Below, in pieces: positions 1 through 6,238 of a stretch of DNA of 6,681 bases (positions within the stretch are counted from its first letter, which is position 1; the number at the start of each line of letters is the position of its first letter). The translations under genes were made by a program, and so were the position numbers. The notes beneath the pieces were generated by a model that was not told where the DNA came from, did not search any database, and worked only from the letters and a program-made list of their open reading frames with translations. The stretch covers positions 1-6,681 of the forward strand of contig JAEZZT010000107.1 of NCBI GenBank assembly GCA_023418435.1, given 5' to 3'. The DNA comes from Bacillota bacterium. Lineage in GTDB: Bacteria > Bacillota > Negativicutes > Veillonellales > Negativicoccaceae.

Positions 1-1976
1 TCCTTACGCTGTTCACGAATCGCCGCTACGATTTGAGCGCGGATTTCCGCCGGAGTCTCGTCGGTGAATTGAGCCCCGGCTACCGTCTGATGTCCGCCGC
101 CGCCGACCGCTTCCATGACCAATTGAACATTGATCTCGCCGTCGGAACGAGACGACACACTGTAGCCCTGGCCGATGTAATAAATCGTAAAGCTGGCATG
201 CACTCCTTCAATATTGGCGAGCATGTCTGCAATTTGACCGGCCAATATCTGTGCATTTTCCACATCATCGGGAATCGTTGCACAGGCAATATCTCCATCG
301 ATACGCTCCGCCTTGGATAGAATCGCGGAACGCAATAACAATGTATCGAAATCAAAGGTAAACAAATCTCTGACCAGGTCCGTATTGGCGCCGCTGCGAC
401 GCAAATAGCTGGCCGCATCGAACGTGCGGATGCCGGTCATGACGGCAAAGTTTTTGGTGTCCACCACAATGCCGGCATAGAGTGCCGAAGCCTCCACTTC
501 ATGCAAATCCACTTCGTCCGAGAAGTATTGCAAGAGTTCGGTCACCAACTCGGAAGCCGAGGAACTGGACGGCTCCAAGTAGACCAAGAGGGCATCGGGA
601 ATAAATGTATTGCTACGGCGATGATGATCGATCACCACTCGTGTATGCACGCGATCGATAATCTCCGGTGCCGCCGTCATTTCCGGCCGATGCGTATCCA
701 CCGTGAAAAGCACCGTGTTTCCGCCTACATAGCGTTCCGCCTCTTCCTGCGTGATAATCAAGCCTTCCAAGGTCGGTTCATTCTCGAGAAGTGCAATCAT
801 CTTTTCTACATTGTCGCGATGAGGACTTACGACAATATGCACCGGCACACCGGCCGATTTCGCCATATGAGCGACGCCGATGGCAGCTCCCAACGCATCA
901 TAATCCTCCCGCTCATGCCCCATCACCAGGACATGTCCGGCCTGGGTAATCAGCACATGAATCGCCTGGGCCACGACACGGGCACGCACCCGCGTATTCT
1001 TCGCAACCGTTTTCGCCTTGCCGCCGAAGGTTTGCGTTTCTTCATCCAGGCGGACTACCGCTTGGTCGCCACCGCGCCCGAGTGCCAAATCCAATGCCCC
1101 TCGCGCATGTTCAGCCTGCACGCGAAACTCTTCATCTCCATAAGCGGCACCGATACTCACCGTTACGGGTATCTTGTTCACCGTGTGAATGGAGCGGACT
1201 TTGTCCAAAATATCGAAATTGCTGTCAATCAATTTTGCCAAAGAAGAGCGACTGATACAGGCAATGTAATTGTTCTTATCATAATTCTTGACGAATCCGT
1301 CCAAGCGGCTAAACTCATCCAATACGCAGGTATTGACCTCCGACCACAACGCGGAACGCTGTACTTCCGTCAAATCCGCCGCCACTTCGATGAAATTGTC
1401 CAATTGCATGTAGCAAAACACGGGACGTGCCAATTCACTTTCTCGTTTACTTTCTTCCGCTTCCGTAATATCGTCAAAATACAGCAGCATGTAATTGGCG
1501 TCCATGCCGTTTTCCTCGACCAAGGGCAGAAATTTATAAATCACGCGATAATAATTCCCCTCGATTCGTGTAGAAAAGTAGCCGGACTTGCCCCACAGTT
1601 TGGAAAGTTGGGTATGCGGCAATACTTTTTGTAAGCGATCGCCTTCTTCCACTTCATTGACCCAATCTCTGAAAACGGAGTTGCCCCAAATCAAATGGCT
1701 TTTTTCATCGACAATGGCAATTCCGATCGGCAAATTGCTGATGGCATATCCGGAAGCGGCCGTCACCGAAGCAGATACCGTATCCAAGTAGTCCGACAAT
1801 ACGCGTTCCTGCTCCAATTCGCTGCGCTTGGTCACCAGATAAATCCCCAGGACGAGGATCGCCGCCAGAGCAGCCACCACCCAGTTGAACCAGGCCAAAA
1901 TGAGCAACAACACCACGACGACTCCACCGAAAACACGTTCACTGCGTTTTTTCAGCCAGACATCACGTAATTCCAT
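1..1976 (-). CDS. gdpP: GdpP, membrane-bound cyclic-di-AMP phosphodiesterase (PAS / degenerate GGDEF / DHH-DHHA1), 3' end cut by the window
   Basis: Members of this family hydrolyse c-di-AMP to pApA at the cytoplasmic membrane and so control potassium/osmolyte balance and cell-wall stress. I translated 658 codons from the ATG at 1976 without a stop; the reading frame runs off the window, and B. subtilis GdpP is about this length, so only a few C-terminal residues should be missing. Visible in order: two membrane segments (about residues 15-31 and 33-48), a PAS-like domain (about 80-170), a degenerate GGDEF domain (about 185-310, ending ALDLALGRGGDQ, typical of GdpP), a DHH domain and a DHHA1 domain. 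Catalytic motifs are intact: H354-x3-D358-x-D360, D427 in VDTH, D450-H451-H452, D506 in GIVVDTKNF, and GGGGH at 625-629. It is the third gene of the RNase J-YybS-GdpP operon. The start is supported by AGGAGG four bases upstream. A long plus-strand open frame at 501-1634 is its shadow. Confidence 0.96.
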   Translation of the reverse strand, partial: MELRDVWLKKRSERVFGGVVVVLLLILAWFNWVVAALAAILVLGIYLVTKRSELEQERVLSDYLDTVSASVTAASGYAISNLPIGIAIVDEKSHLIWGNSVFRDWVNEVEEGDRLQKVLPHTQLSKLWGKSGYFSTRIEGNYYRVIYKFLPLVEENGMDANYMLLYFDDITEAEESKRESELARPVFCYMQLDNFIEVAADLTEVQRSALWSEVNTCVLDEFSRLDGFVKNYDKNNYIACISRSSLAKLIDSNFDILDKVRSIHTVNKIPVTVSIGAAYGDEEFRVQAEHARGALDLALGRGGDQAVVRLDEETQTFGGKAKTVAKNTRVRARVVAQAIHVLITQAGHVLVMGHEREDYDALGAAIGVAHMAKSAGVPVHIVVSPHRDNVEKMIALLENEPTLEGLIITQEEAERYVGGNTVLFTVDTHRPEMTAAPEIIDRVHTRVVIDHHRRSNTFIPDALLVYLEPSSSSASELVTELLQYFSDEVDLHEVEASALYAGIVVDTKNFAVMTGIRTFDAASYLRRSGANTDLVRDLFTFDFDTLLLRSAILSKAERIDGDIACATIPDDVENAQILAGQIADMLANIEGVHASFTIYYIGQGYSVSSRSDGEINVQLVMEAVGGGGHQTVAGAQFTDETPAEIRAQIVAAIREQRK

Positions 1977-1980
1977 ACTA

Positions 1981-1986
1981 CCTCCT
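1981..1986 (-). promoter_or_regulatory. Ribosome-binding site of gdpP, overlapping the yybS stop codon
   Basis: AGGAGG reads 1986 to 1981 on the minus strand, followed by TAGT and the ATG at 1976. The TAG stop of yybS (1987-1985) shares bases with it, so ribosomes finishing yybS end on the gdpP initiation site. Translational coupling is inferred from this geometry. Confidence 0.85.
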
Positions 1987-2935
1987 ATTGATAGCCTTTT
2001 TTCTTGCGATAACCGATTCCCATATCAAAAAGGCCGATCAGGAACAATATCGTAAGCAGCGGCGGCATAAAGAATGCGCCGACCAAAATAATCCATTTGA
2101 CCGCATGTACCATGGGATACTTGCGGGCTGCCCAAAACAATACAGCCACACCTTGAATCAAAATAATATACATGCAGGCGACTTTGATATTCATCGCCGC
2201 CGTTACGATCCACGGGTGGTAGGATGCACCGAAATACTCTACCAACATAGCGACTACATAGATATATAAAGTGATACGCGGCATTTCCCATTCTGCCGCC
2301 GGCGAAAACTTCGGTACTTCGACTTGCAAGCGTTTCAGCGTCAGACGGGTCACCAAAATTTCCAGGTACGAAAACGTCAACCCCGAAAAAACGACCAGGA
2401 AAGGCACCAATTTACGCAATTGCAGCAATTGATCCGCAAACAAATTCTTGGATTGTGCCAATTGTACTTCATTCATACCGACGCCGGAAAGCACTTGATA
2501 AGCTCCATCATACGACTGTGTCCACATTTGGAAATACGAGTCGATGATATTCACACCCATCACGGACAACACCAAGGTATATTCGACGACAAAGCCCAAT
2601 AAAAAGATCAATGTCGTGACCAACAGCAACCGACTCGCACTCCATTTTTGGCGAAACCCTTCGCCGAGCGCAATTGCCATAGTGCCCAAGAGCATCCCTA
2701 CCATCGTTGCCGCCAACGGCCCCGTCAACGTCGTCAAAATAAAGACAGTGGCCACGGTCGCCATGATCGACCAACGCATACCGCGTCGTACACCCAAGTA
2801 AGCGATCGGAACTACCCAGACCAGCATGGCGACCGCCGATATGATGGGTACATACATCCCCAAGAGCGACAGGATGACGGTAATACCGACCACCATGCCG
2901 CCTTCGGTAATAGCTCGCGTATTCTTGGCGGGCAT
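1985..2935 (-). CDS. yybS: YybS family (DUF2232) multi-pass membrane protein
   Basis: A 316-residue, very hydrophobic protein of the YybS/DUF2232 type, whose biochemical role is not established. The N-terminus carries the short polar start and T-E-G-G-M stretch (residues 10-14) that precedes the first helix in this family. I count about eight or nine membrane segments, roughly at residues 14-28, 30-48, 55-70, 73-91, 103-126, 176-196, 221-236, 243-268 and 280-303. A polar loop near 130-172 separates the two halves, and the tail is basic (YRKKKGYQ). The ATG at 2935 overlaps the RNase J stop as TGATG and has AGGAGG seven bases upstream, so the start is secure. Adjacency to gdpP matches the yybS-gdpP order in Bacillus and supports the family call; an accessory or substrate-linked role with GdpP is only a guess from that linkage. 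DUF2232 proteins have been compared with S-component-like membrane proteins, but no substrate can be read from the sequence. Confidence 0.9.
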   Translation of the reverse strand: MPAKNTRAITEGGMVVGITVILSLLGMYVPIISAVAMLVWVVPIAYLGVRRGMRWSIMATVATVFILTTLTGPLAATMVGMLLGTMAIALGEGFRQKWSASRLLLVTTLIFLLGFVVEYTLVLSVMGVNIIDSYFQMWTQSYDGAYQVLSGVGMNEVQLAQSKNLFADQLLQLRKLVPFLVVFSGLTFSYLEILVTRLTLKRLQVEVPKFSPAAEWEMPRITLYIYVVAMLVEYFGASYHPWIVTAAMNIKVACMYIILIQGVAVLFWAARKYPMVHAVKWIILVGAFFMPPLLTILFLIGLFDMGIGYRKKKGYQ

Positions 2936-4596
2936 CAGTCAACCTCCTGAATAATCGGCAAAATCATCGGCCGACGACGAGTTTTTTCATAAATATATCG
3001 CGACAAAGTATCCCGAATTTGCGTCTTGATCACGTTCCACTCCCGAATCCGGTTATCCTGCAAGCGATCTACCACTGCCTCCACCTGACTCGTCATCTCT
3101 CGGATCAAACGCTCCGAGTCTCTCATATAAATAAATCCTCTGGACACGATATCCGGGCCCGCAAGTATTTGCCCCGAATCCTTTTCCATGACCAATGTCA
3201 CGATAACCACACCGTCTTGCGAAAGCTGTTGGCGATCGCGAATGACGATATTGCCGACATCGCCGACCCCGAGTCCGTCGACATACACTTTGCCGGCTTG
3301 GACCTTTTCGCCCATCTTGCCGCGACGTCCGCTGAACTCGAATACTTGGCCATTTTCGCCGATGAAGATATTCTCTTTGCTGACTCCCAAACTCTGCGCC
3401 AGCTCCGCATGTTTGACCAACATCCGAAACTCGCCGTGCATCGGAATAAAGAACTTCGGTCGAATCAGCGAAAGCATCGTTTTTAGTTCTTCTTGCGAAC
3501 CATGACCGGACACATGCACGGCCTGATCTCGACCATGCACCACTCGAGCTCCCAATTTCATCAACTTGTCAATGGTGCGTCCGACACTGGTCTCATTGCC
3601 GGGAATGGGTGACGCCGAAAGAATCACCGTATCCTCCGGACGAATTTGGATCTGACGATGAGATCCGTCCGCCATTCGCGAGAGACCGGCCATCGGTTCC
3701 CCTTGGCTGCCCGTCGTCAAAATCAAAAGTTCATCGGCACGATAGCGATTGATTTCTTCCGCATTGATAAAAGTTCCCTCCGGCGCTTTCAAGTAGCCCA
3801 TTTCCAAAGCAATGCCCACGACATTCACCATGGAACGCCCGAAAACGGCAACTTTTCTTTGATGTGCGACGGCCGCATCGACCGCCATTTGTACACGCGA
3901 CACATTGGACGCGAACGTAGCCAGAATGATTCTGCCCTTGACATTGTCGAAGGCACGCATAATCGCCCCCGCTACACTGGATTCCGAAGGAGTATGCCCG
4001 GGGCGTTCGGCATTGGTAGAATCCGCACAATAGACCAGGACACCTTTGTTCCCCAATTCACTGATTTTGCGGAAATCCATCGGCACGCCATCCACCGGCG
4101 TATGGTCAATCTTGAAGTCACCGCTATGCACCACGGTACCGACCGGAGTGCGGAAATAAATGCCGCAAGAATCCGGAATCGAATGACAAACGTGGAGAAA
4201 TCCAACTTTGAATGCGCCGACGGAGATCTCATCCCCCGATTTCACAATATTCAACTCATACTTGCCTACTTTATTTTCCTTGAGCTTTCCTTCAATCAAG
4301 CCACAAGTCAAGCGCGTCGCATAGACCGGCGCTTGCACGACTTTCAACAAATATGCCAACGAGCCGATATGGTCTTCATGGCCATGTGTAATGACAATGG
4401 CCTTGACCTTGTCCCGATTTTCTATTAAGTACGAAAAGTCCGGTATTACGATATCGACGCCGAGCATCTCATCGTCCGGAAACGCTAAACCGGAATCCAA
4501 TACAACGATATCCTCTCCATAACGGAACACCGTCATATTCTTTCCGATTTCCCCCAAACCTCCCAAGGGAATAATTTGCAGTTTTTCTTTTGCCAA
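2935..4596 (-). CDS. rnj: Ribonuclease J (metallo-beta-lactamase / beta-CASP 5' exo- and endoribonuclease)
   Basis: RNase J degrades and matures mRNA and rRNA from the 5' end in the cytoplasm and also cuts internally, using two zinc ions. At 553 residues it matches the usual length of about 555. The metallo-beta-lactamase core shows HGHEDH at 71-76, H138 (HSIPDS) and D160 (HSGD). The beta-CASP insert shows ADSTNAERPG at 191-200, ATFASNVSR at 226-234, HVSGHGSQEE at 361-370 and MHGE with H387. These correspond to the metal-binding and catalytic residues of B. subtilis RNase J1, so the enzyme should be active; an inactive J2-like partner is less likely. The C-terminal dimerisation domain is present (about 450-553). 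The start is TTG at 4596, fixed by AGGAGG seven bases upstream; no in-frame ATG fits better. It is the first gene of the operon with yybS and gdpP and has its own promoter. Confidence 0.97.
   Translation of the reverse strand: MAKEKLQIIPLGGLGEIGKNMTVFRYGEDIVVLDSGLAFPDDEMLGVDIVIPDFSYLIENRDKVKAIVITHGHEDHIGSLAYLLKVVQAPVYATRLTCGLIEGKLKENKVGKYELNIVKSGDEISVGAFKVGFLHVCHSIPDSCGIYFRTPVGTVVHSGDFKIDHTPVDGVPMDFRKISELGNKGVLVYCADSTNAERPGHTPSESSVAGAIMRAFDNVKGRIILATFASNVSRVQMAVDAAVAHQRKVAVFGRSMVNVVGIALEMGYLKAPEGTFINAEEINRYRADELLILTTGSQGEPMAGLSRMADGSHRQIQIRPEDTVILSASPIPGNETSVGRTIDKLMKLGARVVHGRDQAVHVSGHGSQEELKTMLSLIRPKFFIPMHGEFRMLVKHAELAQSLGVSKENIFIGENGQVFEFSGRRGKMGEKVQAGKVYVDGLGVGDVGNIVIRDRQQLSQDGVVIVTLVMEKDSGQILAGPDIVSRGFIYMRDSERLIREMTSQVEAVVDRLQDNRIREWNVIKTQIRDTLSRYIYEKTRRRPMILPIIQEVD
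2943..2948 (-). promoter_or_regulatory. Ribosome-binding site of yybS inside the RNase J 3' end
   Basis: AGGAGG (2948 to 2943) is encoded within the last codons of RNase J (Q-E-V) and lies seven bases before the yybS ATG. With the one-base TGATG overlap at 2935, it implies coupled translation of the two genes. Confidence 0.85.
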
Positions 4597-4603
4597 AATA
4601 ATA

Positions 4604-4609
4604 CCTCCT
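4604..4609 (-). promoter_or_regulatory. Ribosome-binding site that fixes the TTG start of RNase J
   Basis: AGGAGG (4609 to 4604) followed by TATTATT and then TTG GCA AAA. The spacing of seven matches that of the yybS and DUF805 starts in this window. This supports the weak TTG codon as the true start and may limit translation of the nuclease. Confidence 0.85.
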
Positions 4610-4672
4610 ATTGTATATTTCCGACCATTTTGATTTCTTCATATAGAGTCCGAACAAAAAACCGTTGCCTAT

Positions 4673-4702
4673 ATTATACCATATCGATGTTTATCCCGAT
4701 AA
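4673..4702 (-). promoter_or_regulatory. Probable sigma-A promoter (extended -10) of the rnj-yybS-gdpP operon
   Basis: On the minus strand TG-G-TATAAT places a perfect -10 at 4678-4673 with the TGn extension. A weak -35 candidate, TTATCG, lies at 4702-4697 with an 18-base spacer. The predicted start near 4666 gives a leader of about 70 nt, with no recognisable riboswitch. The promoter begins directly after the terminator of the DUF805 unit. Confidence 0.75.
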
Positions 4703-4718
4703 TCTCCCGCGCACAAAC

Positions 4719-4752
4719 AAAAAACGAGAAGCGATGCCCAGGCTTCCCGTTT
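4719..4752 (-). terminator. Intrinsic terminator of the DUF805 unit
   Basis: Reading down the minus strand, AAACGGGAAGC (4752-4742) can pair with GCTTCTCGTTT (4732-4722) across a nine-base loop: eleven pairs with one G-U. A run of six T (4724-4719) overlaps the end of the stem, followed by GTTTG. A second upstream arm, GAGAAGCG (4774-4767), can pair with the same 3' arm (CGCTTCTC, 4733-4726). It lies 38 bases after the stop of the tandem DUF805 gene and just before the RNase J promoter. Confidence 0.85.
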
Positions 4753-4789
4753 GTAAAGATCCCTAACGCTTCTCATCTTTTTTGCGTAT

Positions 4790-5671
4790 TTAATTGGTAG
4801 CCGGCAATACTGTTTCCGTAGAATACACCGGAATCGTTTCCGGCGGTTGCGCACCGTATTGGTTTTCTCCGACTTGCGTAGGTTGCGCGGTTTGATAGGC
4901 CAAGATAAAGTGGCCGAGGACCGGTATCCACATCAACCAACTATAATAACCGGAGTAACCTGCATCGTGCAGACGTCGTACACAGGTAGCCCAGCCGAAA
5001 AGATTGAGTGCGGCCAACAGCACCACATAATAAAACAATACCGAATATATTCCATACTCGGACAATAGTTTGAACTTCCATTCTATCGGCATAAAAAGTT
5101 GAGCCAAGTAGATCAACACATAAAGACCGATGACGATAGTCCATACCAACCACCAAAACTCGGAACGAGACGCACGGCCTTGCAAGCGATAGCATCCGCC
5201 ACGCAACCATTTGCGCCAAGCTTCTTTGATCTCTGCCCGGAGGCCGCCCGGCATTTGTACTTGTCCCCGGGTTTCCGGCGGTTGCTCACCATACTGATTG
5301 CTGCCATATTGAGACGGCAACGACAGCAGGTACCACCATACAAAGGAACCTGCCAAAGGCACTAATTGTACCCACCAGAACCAACCGGATCTGCCGGAAT
5401 CATGCAAGCGACGCACCGCAACAGAAATCTGCGGAATCCCCAGTGCCAAAGTAAAAACAAATCCCACACAAAAAATCCACAGGAATATGTCCGGAACACC
5501 TGTCACAAAATAAAAAGCGGAAAGAACGGAAAGAGCGAAAACTATCGTCGCTATTCCTTCCAACAATTTCATCCAACCGAGCTCCTCGCGGGAAGCTCGG
5601 CCGCGAAAGCGAAAAAATTTCTTGCTATAGCCTTCAACTACTGCTCGAGAAAAAGTAAGATGATTCATCAT
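4790..5671 (-). CDS. Tandem DUF805 integral membrane protein (two DUF805 domains)
   Basis: This 293-residue membrane protein is built of two DUF805 units; the family has no settled function. Unit 1 (about 8-134) has FRGRASREE at 22-30, VRRLHDSGRSGW at 86-97 and the tail GSNQYGEQPPET at 123-134. Unit 2 (about 147-279) has GRASRSEFW at 165-173, VRRLHDAGYSGY at 231-242 and the tail GENQYGAQPPET at 268-279. Each unit has about three hydrophobic segments (roughly 36-56, 62-82, 98-117; 174-194, 208-228, 243-261), and a charged amphipathic linker (about 135-160) joins them. DUF805 proteins are usually single-domain and about 110-150 residues, so this is a fused duplication. There are two adjacent ATGs: GGGGAG (5680-5675) is three bases from the first (5671) and six from the second (5668), so the true start may be 5668. 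It follows the single-domain DUF805 gene after 19 nt and ends in a terminator. Confidence 0.9.
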   Translation of the reverse strand: MMNHLTFSRAVVEGYSKKFFRFRGRASREELGWMKLLEGIATIVFALSVLSAFYFVTGVPDIFLWIFCVGFVFTLALGIPQISVAVRRLHDSGRSGWFWWVQLVPLAGSFVWWYLLSLPSQYGSNQYGEQPPETRGQVQMPGGLRAEIKEAWRKWLRGGCYRLQGRASRSEFWWLVWTIVIGLYVLIYLAQLFMPIEWKFKLLSEYGIYSVLFYYVVLLAALNLFGWATCVRRLHDAGYSGYYSWLMWIPVLGHFILAYQTAQPTQVGENQYGAQPPETIPVYSTETVLPATN

Positions 5672-5727
5672 ATACTCCCCAATATACCGACTAACTTACA
5701 CTATCGATGACCGTTTCCGGCGGTTGC
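4837..5727. repeat. Three spaced copies of a 14-bp identical segment encoding the P-P-E-T ends of DUF805 units
   Basis: TTTCCGGCGGTTGC (plus-strand reading) occurs at 4837-4850, 5272-5285 and 5714-5727, spaced 435 and 442 bases apart, one per DUF805 unit. It encodes the Q-P-P-E-T tail on the minus strand. The surrounding sequence is diverged, so this is a conserved segment of duplicated coding units and not a mobile or CRISPR repeat. Confidence 0.8.
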
Positions 5728-6131
5728 GGGCCATACTCATTGCTTCCCGCCTGAGAAGGCAGACAATGTAAGTAAATTAAATACAACATTCCGAACAAGG
5801 GTACCATGTTCCAAAGTACGGTCCAGCCGCTTTTGCCGATGTCATGCAAGCGTCTCACAGCTACCGACAAGCTCGGCAAAAACAATAGCAGCTGAATAAG
5901 ATTGCCTACGCCATCCGCTAGCGTATATTCTCCCGGTTGCGAATCGACCAAGAACTCCTTCGGATAGAGGAAGCATAAAACCCCGATCAGCAAGAAATTC
6001 AAGAGAATCGTTGCCAAATTATAGTACCAAAATTCCGAGCGGGACGCTCGCCCCGAAAACTCCATATACTTTTTTCCCAAGCAGCGGCGCAGGGCTTTCA
6101 TCATTGTCATTTTTGTATCCTTATTTTCCAT
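5691..6131 (-). CDS. Single-domain DUF805 integral membrane protein
   Basis: A 146-residue DUF805 protein of unknown function. It has GRASRSEFW at 27-35 after a basic amphipathic N-terminus, VRRLHDIGKSGW at 92-103, and the C-terminal tail GSNEYGPQPPET at 129-140. Hydrophobic segments lie near 39-57, 76-92 and 104-124. The open frame could be extended to a GTG at 6149, but AGGAGG (6144-6139) would then fall inside the gene; it sits seven bases before the ATG at 6131, which I therefore choose. It is the first gene of a two-gene unit with the tandem DUF805 gene, with its own candidate promoter. Its GRASRSEFW block equals that of unit 2 of the downstream protein, suggesting all three units derive from duplication. 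Family membership is clear; the role is not known. Confidence 0.9.
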   Translation of the reverse strand: MENKDTKMTMMKALRRCLGKKYMEFSGRASRSEFWYYNLATILLNFLLIGVLCFLYPKEFLVDSQPGEYTLADGVGNLIQLLLFLPSLSVAVRRLHDIGKSGWTVLWNMVPLFGMLYLIYLHCLPSQAGSNEYGPQPPETVIDSVS

Positions 6132-6138
6132 ATTTTCT

Positions 6139-6144
6139 CCTCCT
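6139..6144 (-). promoter_or_regulatory. Ribosome-binding site deciding the start of the single-domain DUF805 gene
   Basis: AGGAGG (6144-6139), then AGAAAAT, then ATG at 6131. The spacing of seven bases argues for the internal ATG and against the upstream GTG at 6149. Confidence 0.85.
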
Positions 6145-6152
6145 TGCACAAA

Positions 6153-6181
6153 ATCATACCACAGAAGGAGAGCTGTATAAA
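6153..6181 (-). promoter_or_regulatory. Probable promoter of the DUF805 unit
   Basis: TTTATA (6181-6176), a 17-base spacer and TATGAT (6158-6153) preceded by TGG, an extended -10. The predicted transcription start near 6146 would leave only a few bases before the ribosome-binding site, an unusually short leader, so a start a little further upstream is possible. The -35 overlaps a palindrome. Confidence 0.6.
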
Positions 6182-6195
6182 TAAACGTTATTTAT
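6177..6195. promoter_or_regulatory. 19-bp perfect inverted repeat over the -35 region, candidate operator
   Basis: ATAAATAA (6177-6184), spacer ACG, TTATTTAT (6188-6195): eight-base perfect arms. It overlaps the -35 of the DUF805 promoter and has no T-tract, so a protein-binding site is more likely than a terminator. It lacks the TG/CA ends of a CcpA cre site and I cannot assign a regulator. AT-rich arms make chance occurrence possible. Confidence 0.45.
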
Positions 6196-6214
6196 TTCTA
6201 ATCCACAGCAAACT

Positions 6215-6235
6215 AAAAAAGCCTCTGACGAGGCT
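6215..6235 (-). terminator. Intrinsic terminator of the ABC transporter gene
   Basis: AGCCTC (6235-6230), loop GTCA, GAGGCT (6225-6220), then a run of T (6220-6215) on the minus strand. The stem extends outward with weaker A-T and G-U pairs. It lies three bases after the stop of the ABC ATPase gene and separates it from the DUF805 unit. Confidence 0.88.
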
Positions 6236-6238
6236 CTC

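Noticed and set aside
80..418. Minus-strand open frame of 112 codons at the start of the window
   Set aside because: It is in a different frame within gdpP; the gdpP frame runs unbroken through it with DHH/DHHA1 motifs.
501..1634. Long plus-strand open frame of 377 codons
   Set aside because: It lies wholly opposite gdpP, has an arginine/histidine-rich composition with no recognisable domain and no ribosome-binding site, and the minus-strand frame has complete GdpP motifs.
3646..4428. Plus-strand open frame of 260 codons opposite RNase J
   Set aside because: It is the reverse shadow of a highly conserved coding region, with no family resemblance and no start signals.
4469..4657. Small minus-strand frame overlapping the RNase J leader and start, a possible leader peptide
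   Set aside because: It continues far into RNase J out of frame, lacks a good SD of its own, and its internal sequence is only RNase J read in another frame.
4597..4666. Riboswitch in the RNase J leader, including a c-di-AMP (ydaO-type) element
   Set aside because: About 70 nt with no strong stems or conserved core; too short for the ydaO class.
4837..5727. Three spaced identical 14-bp segments as a CRISPR or mobile repeat
   Set aside because: They are 435-442 bases apart, lie in frame in coding sequence and encode the same Q-P-P-E-T tail of homologous domains.
6132..6149. N-terminal extension of the single-domain DUF805 protein to GTG at 6149
   Set aside because: It would place the AGGAGG site inside the coding region; the ATG at 6131 has ideal spacing.
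6177..6195. Palindrome read as a CcpA cre site or a terminator
   Set aside because: It lacks the TG...CA ends of a cre site, and it is AT-only in its arms with no T-tract, so it would be a very weak hairpin.
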